A stretch of 64,000 nt of DNA from Thioclava sp. SK-1 (GCF_001705665.1 NZ_MDHA01000032.1:248001-312000), one strand, 5' to 3'. Shown: positions 54,570 to 63,985, numbered from the stretch's first letter. Notes: generated from the letters alone by a model not told the origin. Numbers and translations: made by a program.

Positions 54570-55708
54570 GCGCGCAGGTCCATGGTTGGTGTCCCGGTGC
54601 GCTGCGGCCAATGCGCTCTGGCGATGGGTTGGTGGTGCGCATCCGCCCGCCCTTGGGCCGTTTGACCCAAGATCAGGCCGCAGCGATCGCGCTAGCGGCA
54701 CAGCGGTTTGGAAATGGGCTGATCGACCTGTCGACGCGCGCCAACTTGCAGCTGCGTGGCGTGACCAAGGCGAGCTATCCCGCGTTGATCAGGGCATTGC
54801 AGGCTGTCGATTTGATCGATGCCGATGTTCAATCTGAGGCGCGGCGCAATATCATTGTCACGCCACTGGCAGATAATCTGGCCTATACGATCTGTCGTGA
54901 TCTTATGGCAGCTTTGGATGATGGTCCTGATTTGCCAAGCAAGTTCGGTTTTTGCATTGATACGGGTGCGCAGCGCCGCTTAAATGAGGCCAGTGCGGAT
55001 ATCCGAATTGAGCGCGACGGGCGCGGGCAAGTGATAATCCGCGCCGATGGGCTGAGTTTGGGCGCGGCGGTTTCGGCACAAGAGGCCGGGGTGATGGCCG
55101 TGGAGCTGGCGCGGTGGTTTGTGTCCTGCGGTGGGATCGGGCCTGATGGTCGGGGGCGGATGTCGGCGCTGATCGCCAATGGCGCGCGCCCCGATGGTGC
55201 ATTGGCCGCCACTGTTGCGCCTGCGCGCGCGGTGCCGCCGTTGCGCCCGGGCGCCTGTGATATCGGTACTGCCATAGGGACAGCGTTTGGCCAGCTCAGC
55301 TCGGATGGCCTGGCGGCGCTGGCGGCCAGCGCCCCGCTTCGCATTACCCCGTGGCGGATTTTGGTCTTGGAGGGCATCACGAAGGTCCCTGACAGCCCTG
55401 AGATCATAATCGATCCGGATGACCCGCGCCTGCGGATTTCGGCCTGCACCGGTGCGCCGGGATGTCTCCAAGCCCATGCGGAAATTCGGTCTTTGGCACG
55501 GGAACTGGCCAGTCATCTGCCAAAAAACCGGAAATTACATGTTTCGGGATGCGAAAAGGGCTGTGCCCACCCGCGCCCGACCGATAAGACGCTGGTCGCG
55601 AGGCCTGATGGTTTTGCGCTGATCCTTGATGGGAGCACATCCGACGTGCCGGTCCTGACCGGGCTATCGGCTGATGAGATCCCCACGCTTGCGGAGTTTC
55701 ACCGATGA
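54566..55708 (+). CDS. cobG: Precorrin-3B synthase CobG
   Basis: Iron-sulfur monooxygenase of the sulfite/nitrite-reductase fold (380 residues) that uses O2 to hydroxylate precorrin-3A, the defining step of the aerobic pathway. N-terminal half VRIRPPLGRLTQDQAAAIAL and DLSTRANLQLRGV; C-terminal cluster region SACTGAPGCLQAHAEIRSLA and HVSGCEKGCAHPRPTDKTLV carries the Cys ligands. Some Rhodobacter use CobZ instead; here CobG is present. ATGA overlap with cobN. Confidence 0.93.
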   Translation: MSAQVHGWCPGALRPMRSGDGLVVRIRPPLGRLTQDQAAAIALAAQRFGNGLIDLSTRANLQLRGVTKASYPALIRALQAVDLIDADVQSEARRNIIVTPLADNLAYTICRDLMAALDDGPDLPSKFGFCIDTGAQRRLNEASADIRIERDGRGQVIIRADGLSLGAAVSAQEAGVMAVELARWFVSCGGIGPDGRGRMSALIANGARPDGALAATVAPARAVPPLRPGACDIGTAIGTAFGQLSSDGLAALAASAPLRITPWRILVLEGITKVPDSPEIIIDPDDPRLRISACTGAPGCLQAHAEIRSLARELASHLPKNRKLHVSGCEKGCAHPRPTDKTLVARPDGFALILDGSTSDVPVLTGLSADEIPTLAEFHR

Positions 55709-56334
55709 GTTTCGACTATGAAAAGGACGGGGCGAAGATTTATCTTCAGTCCTTTGCCACCATTCGGGCCGAGGCCGATCTAAACCGGTTCACGCCCGAA
55801 GAAGAGGTCATCGCTGTACGCATGATCCATGCTGCGGGAATGGTCGGGCTGGAGGCGCATGCGCAGTTCTCTGATGGGTTTGCGATTGCGGCCCGCGCAG
55901 CATTAGAGGCCGGCGCGCCAATCCTGTGCGATGCGTATATGGTGTCCGAAGGGATCACGCGCAAACGCCTGCCCGCCGATAATGCGGTGATCTGCACCCT
56001 GCGCGATCCGGCGGTGCCAGAGCTGGCCCAGCGTATGGGCAACACGCGTTCCGCTGCGGCGCTGGAGCTGTGGCGGCCCCATCTGGCCGGGGCGGTGGTG
56101 GCCATTGGCAACGCGCCGACCGCGCTGTTCCATCTGTTGAATATGCTGGAAGACCCGGCTTGCCCACGCCCGGCAGCGATCATCGGTTGTCCGGTTGGTT
56201 TCATTGGCGCGGCGGAATCGAAATCTGCGCTGATGCAGGTGCAGCCGGTGCCATGTATGGCGGTGGCCGGCCGGCTGGGCGGGTCGGCGATTACGGTGGC
56301 TGCGGTAAACGCGCTGGCCTCACGCAAGGAGTAA
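55705..56334 (+). CDS. cobH: Precorrin-8X methylmutase CobH
   Basis: Moves a methyl group from C11 to C12 to form hydrogenobyrinic acid. 209 residues with the catalytic His at residue 42 (RMIHAAGMVGLEAHAQFSDG), GAPILCDAYMVSEGITRKRL and PTALFHLLNMLEDP. It overlaps cobG by 4 bases; cobI follows after 5 bases. Confidence 0.97.
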   Translation: MSFDYEKDGAKIYLQSFATIRAEADLNRFTPEEEVIAVRMIHAAGMVGLEAHAQFSDGFAIAARAALEAGAPILCDAYMVSEGITRKRLPADNAVICTLRDPAVPELAQRMGNTRSAAALELWRPHLAGAVVAIGNAPTALFHLLNMLEDPACPRPAAIIGCPVGFIGAAESKSALMQVQPVPCMAVAGRLGGSAITVAAVNALASRKE

Positions 56335-56339
56335 GACCG

Positions 56340-57089
56340 ATGGGACGCATCATCTGCGCGGGGCTTGGCCCGGGCGACCCGGATCTTATGGCGGTGAAAT
56401 CGGACCGTGCAATTCGGGGCGCGGCCCATGTGGCCTATTTCCGCAAAGCGGGCCGCAGGGGGCAGGCCCGGCAGATCGTGGAGGGGATGCTGGCCCCAAA
56501 CGTTACTGAATATCCGATGGAATATCCGGTGACGACAGAGCTGCCCTTTGACAGCCCGGATTATATCCACCTGTTGTCACGATTTTACGACGATTGGGCC
56601 ATGCGTCTGAAAGAGCTGGCAGTAACACAAGATATTGTGGTGCTATGCGAGGGCGATCCCTTTTTCTATGGGTCGTTCATGCATCTGTATATCCGGTTGC
56701 GCGACAGTGTCGACATCGAGGTGATCCCCGGTATCACCGGTATGACCGGGTGTTGGAATGCCACGGGCGAGCCGATCACTTGGGGCGATGATGTGATGAC
56801 GGTGCTGATGGGCACCTTACCAGAAGCGGCGCTGGTAAAGCGGATGGCAAGCTCGGATGCGTTGGTGATCATGAAAACAGGGCGCAATCTGCCAAAGGTG
56901 CGCCGGGCCTTGGCAGCGGCGCAAAAGCTGGACAGCGCCTGGTTGATTGAACGCGGCACGATGCCCGGGCAACGCATTGCGCGCCTGACCGATGTGAAAG
57001 ATGATGACTGCCCGTATTTTGCGATTGTCGTCGTGCATGGCCATGGCCGTAGACCCGAAGCGGCGGCTGTATTGGGGGCGGCACAATGA
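56340..57089 (+). CDS. cobI: Precorrin-2 C20-methyltransferase CobI
   Basis: SAM-dependent corrin methylase (249 residues) that makes precorrin-3A. Family motifs: ICAGLGPGDPDLMAVKSDRA, VVLCEGDPFFYGSFMHLYIR, VEVIPGITGMTGCWNATGEP (split by one residue difference as IEVIPGITG) and TVLMGTLPEA. I take the ATG at 56340, preceded by AAGGAG, as start; the frame is open further upstream within cobH. Ends 4 bases into cobJ. Confidence 0.96.
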   Translation: MGRIICAGLGPGDPDLMAVKSDRAIRGAAHVAYFRKAGRRGQARQIVEGMLAPNVTEYPMEYPVTTELPFDSPDYIHLLSRFYDDWAMRLKELAVTQDIVVLCEGDPFFYGSFMHLYIRLRDSVDIEVIPGITGMTGCWNATGEPITWGDDVMTVLMGTLPEAALVKRMASSDALVIMKTGRNLPKVRRALAAAQKLDSAWLIERGTMPGQRIARLTDVKDDDCPYFAIVVVHGHGRRPEAAAVLGAAQ

Positions 57090-57823
57090 CGGGCTGGGTG
57101 CAGGTGGCCGGGCTGGGTCCGGGGGATGATGCGCTGGTGACGGCGCAGGTGCACGCCGCCTTGGATCAGGCCACGGATATCATTGGCTATATCCCCTATG
57201 TGGCGCGGGTGACGGCCCGCCCGGGATTGGTGTTGCACCCCAGTGACAACCGTGTGGAGCTGGACCGGGCGCATCATGCGCTGGATCTGGCGGGGCAGGG
57301 GCGGCGCGTGGTGATCGTGTCATCTGGCGATCCGGGGGTATTTGCCATGGCCTCTGCCTTATTTGAGGCGCTGGAAACCCACAGTGGCCCGCATCCCGAT
57401 ATTCAGATCCTGCCGGGGATCACCGCGATGCTTGCGGCCTCGGCCAAGGTGGGGGCCCCCCTGGGGCATGATTTCTGCGCCATCAACCTGTCTGACAATC
57501 TGAAACCTTTTGCATTGATCGAAAAGCGCCTGCGCCATGCCGCGCAAGGGGATTTTGCGATGGGGTTCTACAATCCGCGGTCCAAATCACGCCCGGAGGG
57601 GTTTGCCCGCGTCTTGCAGATTTTACGCGAGGAATGCGCGCCAGAGCGGATTATCATCTTTGCCCGTTCCGTCTCTACGCCCCAGGAAACCATCCGTGTT
57701 GTGCCTTTGGCCGATGCAACGCCGGAAATGGCGGATATGCGCACCGTTGTTCTGGTCGGAAATTCGCAGACCCGGCGCGTGGGCGATTGGGTCTATACGC
57801 CGCGTTTCGCCGCCGCGCCGTGA
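57086..57823 (+). CDS. cobJ: Precorrin-3B C17-methyltransferase CobJ
   Basis: Methylates C17 and contracts the ring. 245 residues: VAGLGPGDDALVTAQVHAAL at the N-terminus, VVIVSSGDPGVFAMASALFE, ILPGITAMLAASAKVGAPLG and MGFYNPRSKSRPEGFARVLQ. It is a single-domain CobJ with no fused partner. Its last 31 bases overlap the 3' end of the antisense cobK gene. Confidence 0.96.
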   Translation: MTGWVQVAGLGPGDDALVTAQVHAALDQATDIIGYIPYVARVTARPGLVLHPSDNRVELDRAHHALDLAGQGRRVVIVSSGDPGVFAMASALFEALETHSGPHPDIQILPGITAMLAASAKVGAPLGHDFCAINLSDNLKPFALIEKRLRHAAQGDFAMGFYNPRSKSRPEGFARVLQILREECAPERIIIFARSVSTPQETIRVVPLADATPEMADMRTVVLVGNSQTRRVGDWVYTPRFAAAP

Positions 57824-58557
57824 CGATGGTCGATCAGCCAGTTCATCGCGGCCTGCGGGCTTGTCACGGTGTCGCGCACCGGAGGTGTCGGGCGATCAAT
57901 CATGATCACCGACAGCCCCAACGCGCGCGCTGCCGTCAGCTTGGCCTGCGCGCCGGTGCCGCCGGAGTTTTTGGCAATGATATGGGTGATCCGATGGTCA
58001 CGCAGCAATGCGGTATCCGCGGCGGCATCGAACGGCCCGCGATCCACGATGACATGATGATCGGGCAGGGCGATTGGCTGTTGCGGGCGGTCCACCAACC
58101 GCAGCAAGTAATGATGCTGCGGTTGGGCGGCGAATGCGGCGATATGTTGTTTGCCGATGGCCAAAAACACCCGGCCGGGTCTGTCAGGCAGCGCGGTCAC
58201 CGCTTGGGTGATATCGGGAACATGCGCCCAAATGTCGCCGGGGACGGCGCACCATGCGGGGCGTTCCAAAGACAGCAAGGGCAGGCGCAGATCCGCACAG
58301 GCGGCGGCGGCGTTCAGGCTCATTTGTGCAGCGAATGGATGCGTGGCGTCGATGACATGGGTGACGCCGGTTTTGCGCAAATAGGTTACCAACCCATCCA
58401 CCCCGCCAAATCCGCCAATGCGCATGGGCAGCGGTTGAGCCACCGGGGCCGCGGTGCGCCCGGCATAGGAAAACACCGTCCGTATACGGGCATCGGCCAG
58501 CAGGCGCGCCAGTTGGCTGGCCTCGGTCGTGCCGCCCAGCAAGAGGATACGCTGCAT
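57793..58557 (-). CDS. cobK: Precorrin-6A reductase CobK
   Basis: NADPH-dependent reductase, 254 residues. N-terminal ILLLGGTTEASQLARLLADA, VIDATHPFAAQMSLNAAAAC in the middle and HIIAKNSGGTGAQAKLTAAR near the end are family signatures. It is the only cob gene in this block on the minus strand. Its ATG (58557-58555) overlaps the cobL ATG (58556-58558) in the sequence CATG, and its end overlaps cobJ by 31 bases, so any cobK promoter must lie inside cobL. Confidence 0.96.
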   Translation of the reverse strand: MQRILLLGGTTEASQLARLLADARIRTVFSYAGRTAAPVAQPLPMRIGGFGGVDGLVTYLRKTGVTHVIDATHPFAAQMSLNAAAACADLRLPLLSLERPAWCAVPGDIWAHVPDITQAVTALPDRPGRVFLAIGKQHIAAFAAQPQHHYLLRLVDRPQQPIALPDHHVIVDRGPFDAAADTALLRDHRITHIIAKNSGGTGAQAKLTAARALGLSVIMIDRPTPPVRDTVTSPQAAMNWLIDHRHGAAAKRGV

Positions 58558-59749
58558 GTCTGATCCTTGGTTGACCATTGTCGGTTTGGGCGAAGATGGA
58601 CCAGAGGGGCTGTCAAAGGCAAGCCGTGACGCGCTTGACGTAGCCCAGATCATTTTTGGTGGCCCACGGCATCTGGCATTGGTGGGCGCGCAAGATCGCG
58701 GGGAGGCTTGGCCCGTGCCCTTTGATATCGCGCCGGTTATGGCCCATCGGGGCCGGGGCTATCCGGTGGTGGTCTTGGCGTCGGGTGATCCGTTTTGGTA
58801 CGGGGCGGGCGCGGTTTTGGCGCAGCAGCTGATGCAGGGGGAATGGCGGTCCTTTGGCGTGCCTGGTGTGATGTCTTTGGCGGCGACGCGTATGGGATGG
58901 CGGCTGGAAGACACCGTCTGCCTGGGCCTTCATGCGCAGCCCTTTGCACATTTGCATCTGCATCTGGCGCGGGGATGTCAGATCATCTGCACGTTGCGCG
59001 ACGGTGCAGCGGTTGGACAATTGGCGCAGTGGCTGACTGCGCAGGGCTGCGGTGCGATGTCGATCTGGTGCCTAGAAGCATTGGGCGGTCCGCGCGAACG
59101 TCTGCGCCACACCCGCGCAGATTCCTATGATCTGTGCGATGTCAGTGCCCCGGTCGCTGTGGCGCTGGACGGGGCGTCACTGGCGCGCGACTGTGGTATG
59201 TCACGAGGGGCGGGCCTGCCCGATGACTTTTTTGCCCATGACGGTCAAATCACCCGCGCACCTGTGCGGGCGCTGACGCTGGCGGCGCTGGCCCCGCGTT
59301 CCAATGCTTTGCTTTGGGATATCGGGGGTGGTTCTGGTTCGGTTTCGGTGGAATGGTGCCGGGCGGGCGGGCGCGCCATAACGATAGAGCCGCGCGCCGA
59401 CCGGCTGTGCAACATCAAGGAAAATATCGACAGGTTCGCGCTGTCGGGGCGAATGCAGCCTGTGCACGGCGCCGCGCCGGAATGTCTGGCCGGGCTGTCG
59501 CCGCCCGATGCGGTGTTCGTCGGCGGCGGCGGCAGTGCACAGCTGTTCACCCAACTGATGCAATTGCCTGCTGGTGTGCGGGTGGTGGCCAATGCGGTGA
59601 CGCTGGACAGCGAAGCGCGGCTGATGGCGCTGTATGGTGTGCATGGTGGCACGTTGTTGCGCTGTGATCTGGCTCAAGCTGCGCCATTGGGGCGGATGCG
59701 GGGCTGGGTGCCGGGCCGGCCCATTGTGCAATGGGCGGTGACGCTATGA
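58556..59749 (+). CDS. cobL: Bifunctional precorrin-6Y methyltransferase/decarboxylase CobL (CbiE-CbiT)
   Basis: 397-residue fusion. The N-terminal CbiE-type domain (residues 1-200; LTIVGLGEDGPEGLSKASRD, VVLASGDPFWYGAGAVLAQQ) methylates C5 and the C-terminal CbiT-type domain (LLWDIGGGSGSVSVEWCRAG, AVFVGGGGSAQLFTQL) methylates C15 with decarboxylation. The start codon overlaps the divergent cobK start, so it is translated with no spacer upstream except antisense cobK sequence. Overlaps cobE by 4 bases. Confidence 0.95.
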   Translation: MSDPWLTIVGLGEDGPEGLSKASRDALDVAQIIFGGPRHLALVGAQDRGEAWPVPFDIAPVMAHRGRGYPVVVLASGDPFWYGAGAVLAQQLMQGEWRSFGVPGVMSLAATRMGWRLEDTVCLGLHAQPFAHLHLHLARGCQIICTLRDGAAVGQLAQWLTAQGCGAMSIWCLEALGGPRERLRHTRADSYDLCDVSAPVAVALDGASLARDCGMSRGAGLPDDFFAHDGQITRAPVRALTLAALAPRSNALLWDIGGGSGSVSVEWCRAGGRAITIEPRADRLCNIKENIDRFALSGRMQPVHGAAPECLAGLSPPDAVFVGGGGSAQLFTQLMQLPAGVRVVANAVTLDSEARLMALYGVHGGTLLRCDLAQAAPLGRMRGWVPGRPIVQWAVTL

Positions 59750-60162
59750 GAGTCGCAGGGATCGGATTCAACACTCAGGCCACATCACAGACCATGGCGC
59801 GTGCCATTGCGGGCCTATACGCGCAGTACGGTCCCATAGACGGGATTGCCACCGCGACGCAAAAAGCCGATGCGCTGCTGTCCTTGTTAGGAAAGACGGA
59901 TCCCAGAGCGGTGATGGCGGTGTCTGTCGAAGGGGTTGTAACGCCCGGATATTCGGCCCATTCGCAGGCGCGATATGGCACCGGCTCTGTGTCGCAGGCC
60001 GCAGCCCTGGTGGCGGCGCGGCACTTTGGGCCGGCGCAATTGACAGTGCAGTGCATCCGCTATGGCACGGTGGTTTTGGCTGTGGCGGAAACCGTGCCGG
60101 AAATACATAAAACCGACGGCCCAAAAGGCCCAGATCACGGATCAGAAGGAGAAACGCAATGA
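59746..60162 (+). CDS. cobE: Cobalamin biosynthesis protein CobE (CbiG C-terminal-like)
   Basis: 138-residue protein matching the C-terminal domain of CbiG. It begins [20 protein letters not shown] and contains [20 protein letters not shown] and [20 protein letters not shown]. CobE is needed in the aerobic pathway but its exact reaction is not settled. It is a standalone CobE, overlapping cobL and cobM by 4 bases each; its C-terminal tail ([18 protein letters not shown]) is hydrophilic and unlike the fold core. Confidence 0.88.
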   Translation: MRVAGIGFNTQATSQTMARAIAGLYAQYGPIDGIATATQKADALLSLLGKTDPRAVMAVSVEGVVTPGYSAHSQARYGTGSVSQAAALVAARHFGPAQLTVQCIRYGTVVLAVAETVPEIHKTDGPKGPDHGSEGETQ

Positions 60163-60947
60163 CGGTGCATTTCATCGGTGCAGGCCCGGGTGCCGCGGAT
60201 CTGATCACATTGCGCGGGCGCGACCTGATCGCGTCTTGTCCGGTATGCCTGTATGCTGGCAGCCTGATCCCTGTCGCGCTGCTGGCGCATTGCGGTGAAA
60301 ATACGCGCATCGTAAACACGGCCCCACTGAGCCTGGATGAGATCATCTCCGAAATCGCGGCGGCGCATGCGGCGGGCCATGATGTCGCACGGCTGCATTC
60401 GGGGGATATTTCAGTGTGGTCTGCGGTGGGTGAGCAGATGCGCCGTTTGCGTGCGTTGGATATCCCCTACGACATAACGCCCGGCGTGCCGTCTTTTGCC
60501 GCGGCCTCAGCCGCGCTTGGCACGGAGCTGACCTTGCCAGGGATCGCCCAATCGGTGATCTTAACGCGGACCTCCGGTCGAGCGAGCGCGATGCCCGAGC
60601 GTGAGACATTGGAAAATTTCGCCCGCACCGGTGCGGTTTTGGCCATCCATTTGTCCATCCATGTGCTGTCCGATGTCGTCGCGCAACTGGTGCCGCATTA
60701 CGGCGCGCAGTGTCCCGTGGCGGTAGTGTGGCGTGCAAGCTGGCCAGACCAGAAAATCATTCGCGGCACATTGGCCAGTATTGCACTGGAGGTCGGCGAG
60801 GACATCACCCGTACCGCCTTAATTTTGGTCGGCGAGTCGCTGGGTGCAGAAGCCTTCGACGAAAGCCGCCTTTATGCCGGAGATTACGATCGGCGTTATA
60901 GGCCAGTTGGGACCGCCCCACGTTTTCCAGAAGGGTCACAAACATGA
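60159..60947 (+). CDS. cobM: Precorrin-4 C11-methyltransferase CobM
   Basis: SAM-dependent methylase giving precorrin-5. 262 residues with [80 protein letters not shown] and [20 protein letters not shown]. Coupled to cobE and cobB by 4-base overlaps. Confidence 0.96.
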   Translation: MTVHFIGAGPGAADLITLRGRDLIASCPVCLYAGSLIPVALLAHCGENTRIVNTAPLSLDEIISEIAAAHAAGHDVARLHSGDISVWSAVGEQMRRLRALDIPYDITPGVPSFAAASAALGTELTLPGIAQSVILTRTSGRASAMPERETLENFARTGAVLAIHLSIHVLSDVVAQLVPHYGAQCPVAVVWRASWPDQKIIRGTLASIALEVGEDITRTALILVGESLGAEAFDESRLYAGDYDRRYRPVGTAPRFPEGSQT

Positions 60948-62251
60948 CACCGGGGATTATCATAGCAGCCCCCTCATCGGGCAGCGGTAAGACCACCGTT
61001 ACGCTGGGGCTGCTGTCAGCGTTGCGCATGCGTGGGATGGCGGTCCAGCCCTTTAAATGCGGGCCGGATTACATTGACCCTGCGTTTCATGCAGCGGCGT
61101 CCGGCCGGGCCTCGGTTAACTTGGATGGCTGGGCGATGGGACCGGGGCTGTTGAACCGTTTGGCACGATGTGAGGCAGATATTATTGTCGCCGAAGGCGC
61201 GATGGGACTGTTTGACGGGGTTGCCACACCGGGTGAGATGGGAAATGGCTCCAGCGCGGATATGGCGCAGTATATGGGCTGGCCTGTGGTGCTGGTGGTG
61301 GATTGCTCCGGTCAGGCACAATCTGCGGCGGCCATTGCACAGGGGTTTGCGCGGTTTCGCCCCAAGGTACAGGTCGCGGGCGTGATTTTAAACAAGATCG
61401 CGTCGCCGCGCCACGAGGCCTTGGTGCGCCACGGGATGCAAGAGGCCGGGATTGCGGTCTTGGGTGTTTTGCCGCGTGCCGCCGGGATCACCCTGCCAGA
61501 GCGGCATCTGGGCTTGGTACAAGCCGCTGAAACTGCGCATCTGGATGCGCTATTGGCGCAGGCGGGTCAGATTGTCGCGCAAAATTGTGATCTGGACGCG
61601 ATATGTGCCGCGGCGGGGGGGCTGGCGCGTGACTCGGATGCGGATGTGGCGGCATTTTGCCCCGCGCCCGGCGGCCGGATCGCCTTGGCAAAAGACGAGG
61701 CGTTTTCCTTTGTTTACCCGCATTTGATCGCCTCATGGCGTGCGCAGGGCGCGACGATCATACCGTTCTCTCCATTGGCTGATGAAGGCCCTGACTCAAG
61801 CGCCGATATCTGTTGGCTGCCGGGCGGCTACCCTGAGTTACATGGCGCGAAACTGTCTGCAAACGGTCAATTTCATGCGCAGATGCACGCGTTTGCGGCG
61901 CAAAAACCGGTGCATGGCGAATGCGGCGGCTACATGGTCTTGGGCGCAGCCATCACAGATAAAGACGGTATCACGCATCCGATGCTGGGTCTGTTGGGTC
62001 TGGAGACATCATTTGCAAAGCGCAAGATGCATCTGGGCTATCGCAAGGCACGATTGGCCGCATCTATGCCGGGTTTTCAGCCGGGGCAACTGTTGCGCGG
62101 GCATGAATTCCATTATGCCTCCATCGTGGCGCAGCCCGATGCACCGCTGGCGGATGTATATGATGCCAATGATAGGCCAGTGCCAGAAACTGGTGCGGTG
62201 CGCGACAAGGTCAGCGGATCGTTCTTTCATTTTATAGCAAAGGCTGGGTAA
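60944..62251 (+). CDS. cobB: Cobyrinic/hydrogenobyrinic acid a,c-diamide synthase CobB
   Basis: ATP- and glutamine-dependent amidation of the a and c acetates. 435 residues: N-terminal P-loop [20 protein letters not shown] and the [13 protein letters not shown] segment; C-terminal glutaminase domain with nucleophile Cys in [16 protein letters not shown] and GHEFHYAS. In the aerobic route the substrate is hydrogenobyrinic acid, before cobalt insertion. Overlaps cobM (4 bases) and cobA (1 base). Confidence 0.95.
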   Translation: MTPGIIIAAPSSGSGKTTVTLGLLSALRMRGMAVQPFKCGPDYIDPAFHAAASGRASVNLDGWAMGPGLLNRLARCEADIIVAEGAMGLFDGVATPGEMGNGSSADMAQYMGWPVVLVVDCSGQAQSAAAIAQGFARFRPKVQVAGVILNKIASPRHEALVRHGMQEAGIAVLGVLPRAAGITLPERHLGLVQAAETAHLDALLAQAGQIVAQNCDLDAICAAAGGLARDSDADVAAFCPAPGGRIALAKDEAFSFVYPHLIASWRAQGATIIPFSPLADEGPDSSADICWLPGGYPELHGAKLSANGQFHAQMHAFAAQKPVHGECGGYMVLGAAITDKDGITHPMLGLLGLETSFAKRKMHLGYRKARLAASMPGFQPGQLLRGHEFHYASIVAQPDAPLADVYDANDRPVPETGAVRDKVSGSFFHFIAKAG

Positions 62252-62997
62252 TGGCGGGTTTTGTGTCTTTTGTATCGGCGGGACCAGGGGACCCAGAGCT
62301 GTTGACGCTCAAGGCGGTGGACCGGATGGGCCGCGCGGATGTGGTGTTGTTTGACGATCTGGCCTCGGGCCCGGTGTTGGCCCATGCAGGGGCACAGGCA
62401 GAACTGATTGCTGTGGGCAAACGCGCGGGAAAACCGTCCACAAAGCAAGACCATGTCAACGCGCTTTTGGTCGCGCATGCGCAGGCGGGCAAACGCGTTG
62501 TGCGGTTGAAATCGGGTGATTCGGGTTTATTTGGCCGGCTGGAAGAAGAGCTGGTCGCGCTGCGTGATACGGGGATCGCGTCGGAAATTATTCCCGGTGT
62601 TCCCTCGGCCTGTGCTGCTGCGGCGGCGGCAGGAATTCCGCTGACGCGGCGATTGTCGGCGCGACGGGTGCAATTTTTGACTGGCGCGGATGTGACGGGT
62701 GGATTGCCCGGCACGATCAACTGGCCCGCCCTGGCCGACGCCCAGGCCACGACTGTGGTGTTCATGGGCAAACGCACATTCCCGAAACTGGCCGAAGGGC
62801 TGATTGCGCATGGCTTGCCCGGTACCACACCCGCCCTTCTGGCCGAAGCCGTGGGCCGTGCCGAGCAGATGCTTCACCGGATGTCGGTGGCCGATCTTGC
62901 CGCGCATTTACGCGATGCGCGCACAGATCAGCCAGCGCTGATCCTATATGGGCCATTGGCCGATGACATGGGGGTCGTAGGACCTGAAAACACTTGA
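62251..62997 (+). CDS. cobA: Uroporphyrinogen-III C-methyltransferase CobA
   Basis: Makes precorrin-2 from uroporphyrinogen III, the entry to the pathway. 248 residues, standalone rather than fused to CysG: VSFVSAGPGDPELLTLKAVD, VLFDDLASGPVLAHAGAQAE, RLKSGDSGLFGRLEEELVAL, IPGVPSACAAAAAAGIPLTR and VFMGKRTFPKLAEGLIAHGL. Last gene of the long operon; it starts at the cobB stop. Confidence 0.96.
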   Translation: MAGFVSFVSAGPGDPELLTLKAVDRMGRADVVLFDDLASGPVLAHAGAQAELIAVGKRAGKPSTKQDHVNALLVAHAQAGKRVVRLKSGDSGLFGRLEEELVALRDTGIASEIIPGVPSACAAAAAAGIPLTRRLSARRVQFLTGADVTGGLPGTINWPALADAQATTVVFMGKRTFPKLAEGLIAHGLPGTTPALLAEAVGRAEQMLHRMSVADLAAHLRDARTDQPALILYGPLADDMGVVGPENT

Positions 62998-63029
62998 CCA
63001 CGGGGCTGTAGTTTCGTGTAACCAATAGA

Positions 63030-63225
63030 TCGAATGGTGCCCATGATGCGCAAAGCGCCGGGCTTCATTGGGAATGGGGAAGGGTGGACCAAATCGCGGC
63101 ACCCAAAACCCCGGCCGCCCCCGCGACTGTATGCGGAGAGTGCTACCGGAATGCCACTGGGCCCGTAGGGTCTGGGAAGGCCGGTTCAGCACCTTGACCC
63201 GCGAGCCAGGAGACCTGCCTTCGGT
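63030..63225 (+). promoter_or_regulatory. Cobalamin riboswitch controlling the CbiM-like gene
   Basis: Plus-strand elements: GGTGCCC start, GCCGCCCCCGCGACTGTATGC, ATGCCACTGGGCCCGTAGG, TCTGGGAAGGCC and the B12 box GAGCCAGGAGACCTGCC at 63204-63220. The gene that follows begins about 45 bases later. It occupies most of the 273-base gap after cobA. Confidence 0.95.
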
Positions 63226-63270
63226 GATATTTCAACCAACCGTCGGGTGTGGCGGAACAGGAGAAGAGCT

Positions 63271-63936
63271 ATGCATATCGAACCGGGCATCGTGGATGCC
63301 GCCAAAATCACGCTCAGCTACGCGACGGCAGCCGGTGCTGTGACCTATGCGATGAAGACGATCAAGGATGAGGGCGGGATTGCCGCGCTGCCGTCGATTG
63401 CCGTCCGTTCCGTCATTGCGGCTGTTGGGACGTTTATCTTTTTTGAAGTGCTGCCGCATTTTGCCGTTGGCGTCTCCGAGGTGCACCTGATCCTTGGATC
63501 GACCTTACTGCTGCTGTTGGGCACCGCGCCTGCGGCCATCGGTCTGGCGTTGGGGCTGTTGATTCAGGGGCTGTTTTTCGCGCCCATCGACCTGCCGCAA
63601 TATGGGATGAACCTGACCACGCTGCTTGTGCCGCTGTTTGGTATTCAGGCGCTGGCACGGCGGATTGTCGCGCCGGGCACAGCCTATGTTGACCTGACCT
63701 ATGCGCAGGCGCTGAAACTGTCGACCGCCTACCAGGGTGGCATTGTGGCATGGGTCGCTTTCTGGGCGATCTACGGTCAGGGCATGGCGGTGATCTCGGC
63801 CGTTGGCACTTTCGGCATTGCCTATATGTCCGTGGTCTTGTTGGAGCCACTGGTAGATCTGGCGGTATTGGCATTGGCCAAACGCGCCAAAGGTCTACAG
63901 GGATCGGGTCTTGTGACCAAGCGCCTCTACGCCTAA
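63271..63936 (+). CDS. CbiM-like energy-coupling factor transporter permease (cobalt uptake)
   Basis: 221-residue membrane protein with about six helices. The N-terminus MHIEPGIVDAAKITLSYATA keeps His2, the metal-binding residue of CbiM/NikM proteins, and VSEVHLILGSTLLLLLGTAP keeps the second conserved His. The B12 riboswitch upstream supports cobalt uptake. AGGAGAA precedes the ATG. A strong terminator follows within 30 bases, so it is probably monocistronic and its CbiQ/CbiO partners must lie elsewhere. Divergent from classical CbiM, hence no symbol. Confidence 0.78.
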   Translation: MHIEPGIVDAAKITLSYATAAGAVTYAMKTIKDEGGIAALPSIAVRSVIAAVGTFIFFEVLPHFAVGVSEVHLILGSTLLLLLGTAPAAIGLALGLLIQGLFFAPIDLPQYGMNLTTLLVPLFGIQALARRIVAPGTAYVDLTYAQALKLSTAYQGGIVAWVAFWAIYGQGMAVISAVGTFGIAYMSVVLLEPLVDLAVLALAKRAKGLQGSGLVTKRLYA

Positions 63937-63962
63937 ATCAGGCGGACAGCTTACTGAGCGAC

Positions 63963-63985
63963 AGGGGGGCTTTGGCCCCCCTTTT
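63963..63985 (+). terminator. Rho-independent terminator after CbiM-like gene
   Basis: A 7-bp GC stem (GGGGGGC / GCCCCCC, with TTTG loop) followed by TTTT, 26 bases after the stop codon. Confidence 0.85.

Noticed and set aside
57634-58563. 309-codon plus-strand frame opposite cobK
   Set aside because: It runs through the end of cobJ in a different frame and across cobK in antisense; it has no family match, whereas cobK carries all its signatures.
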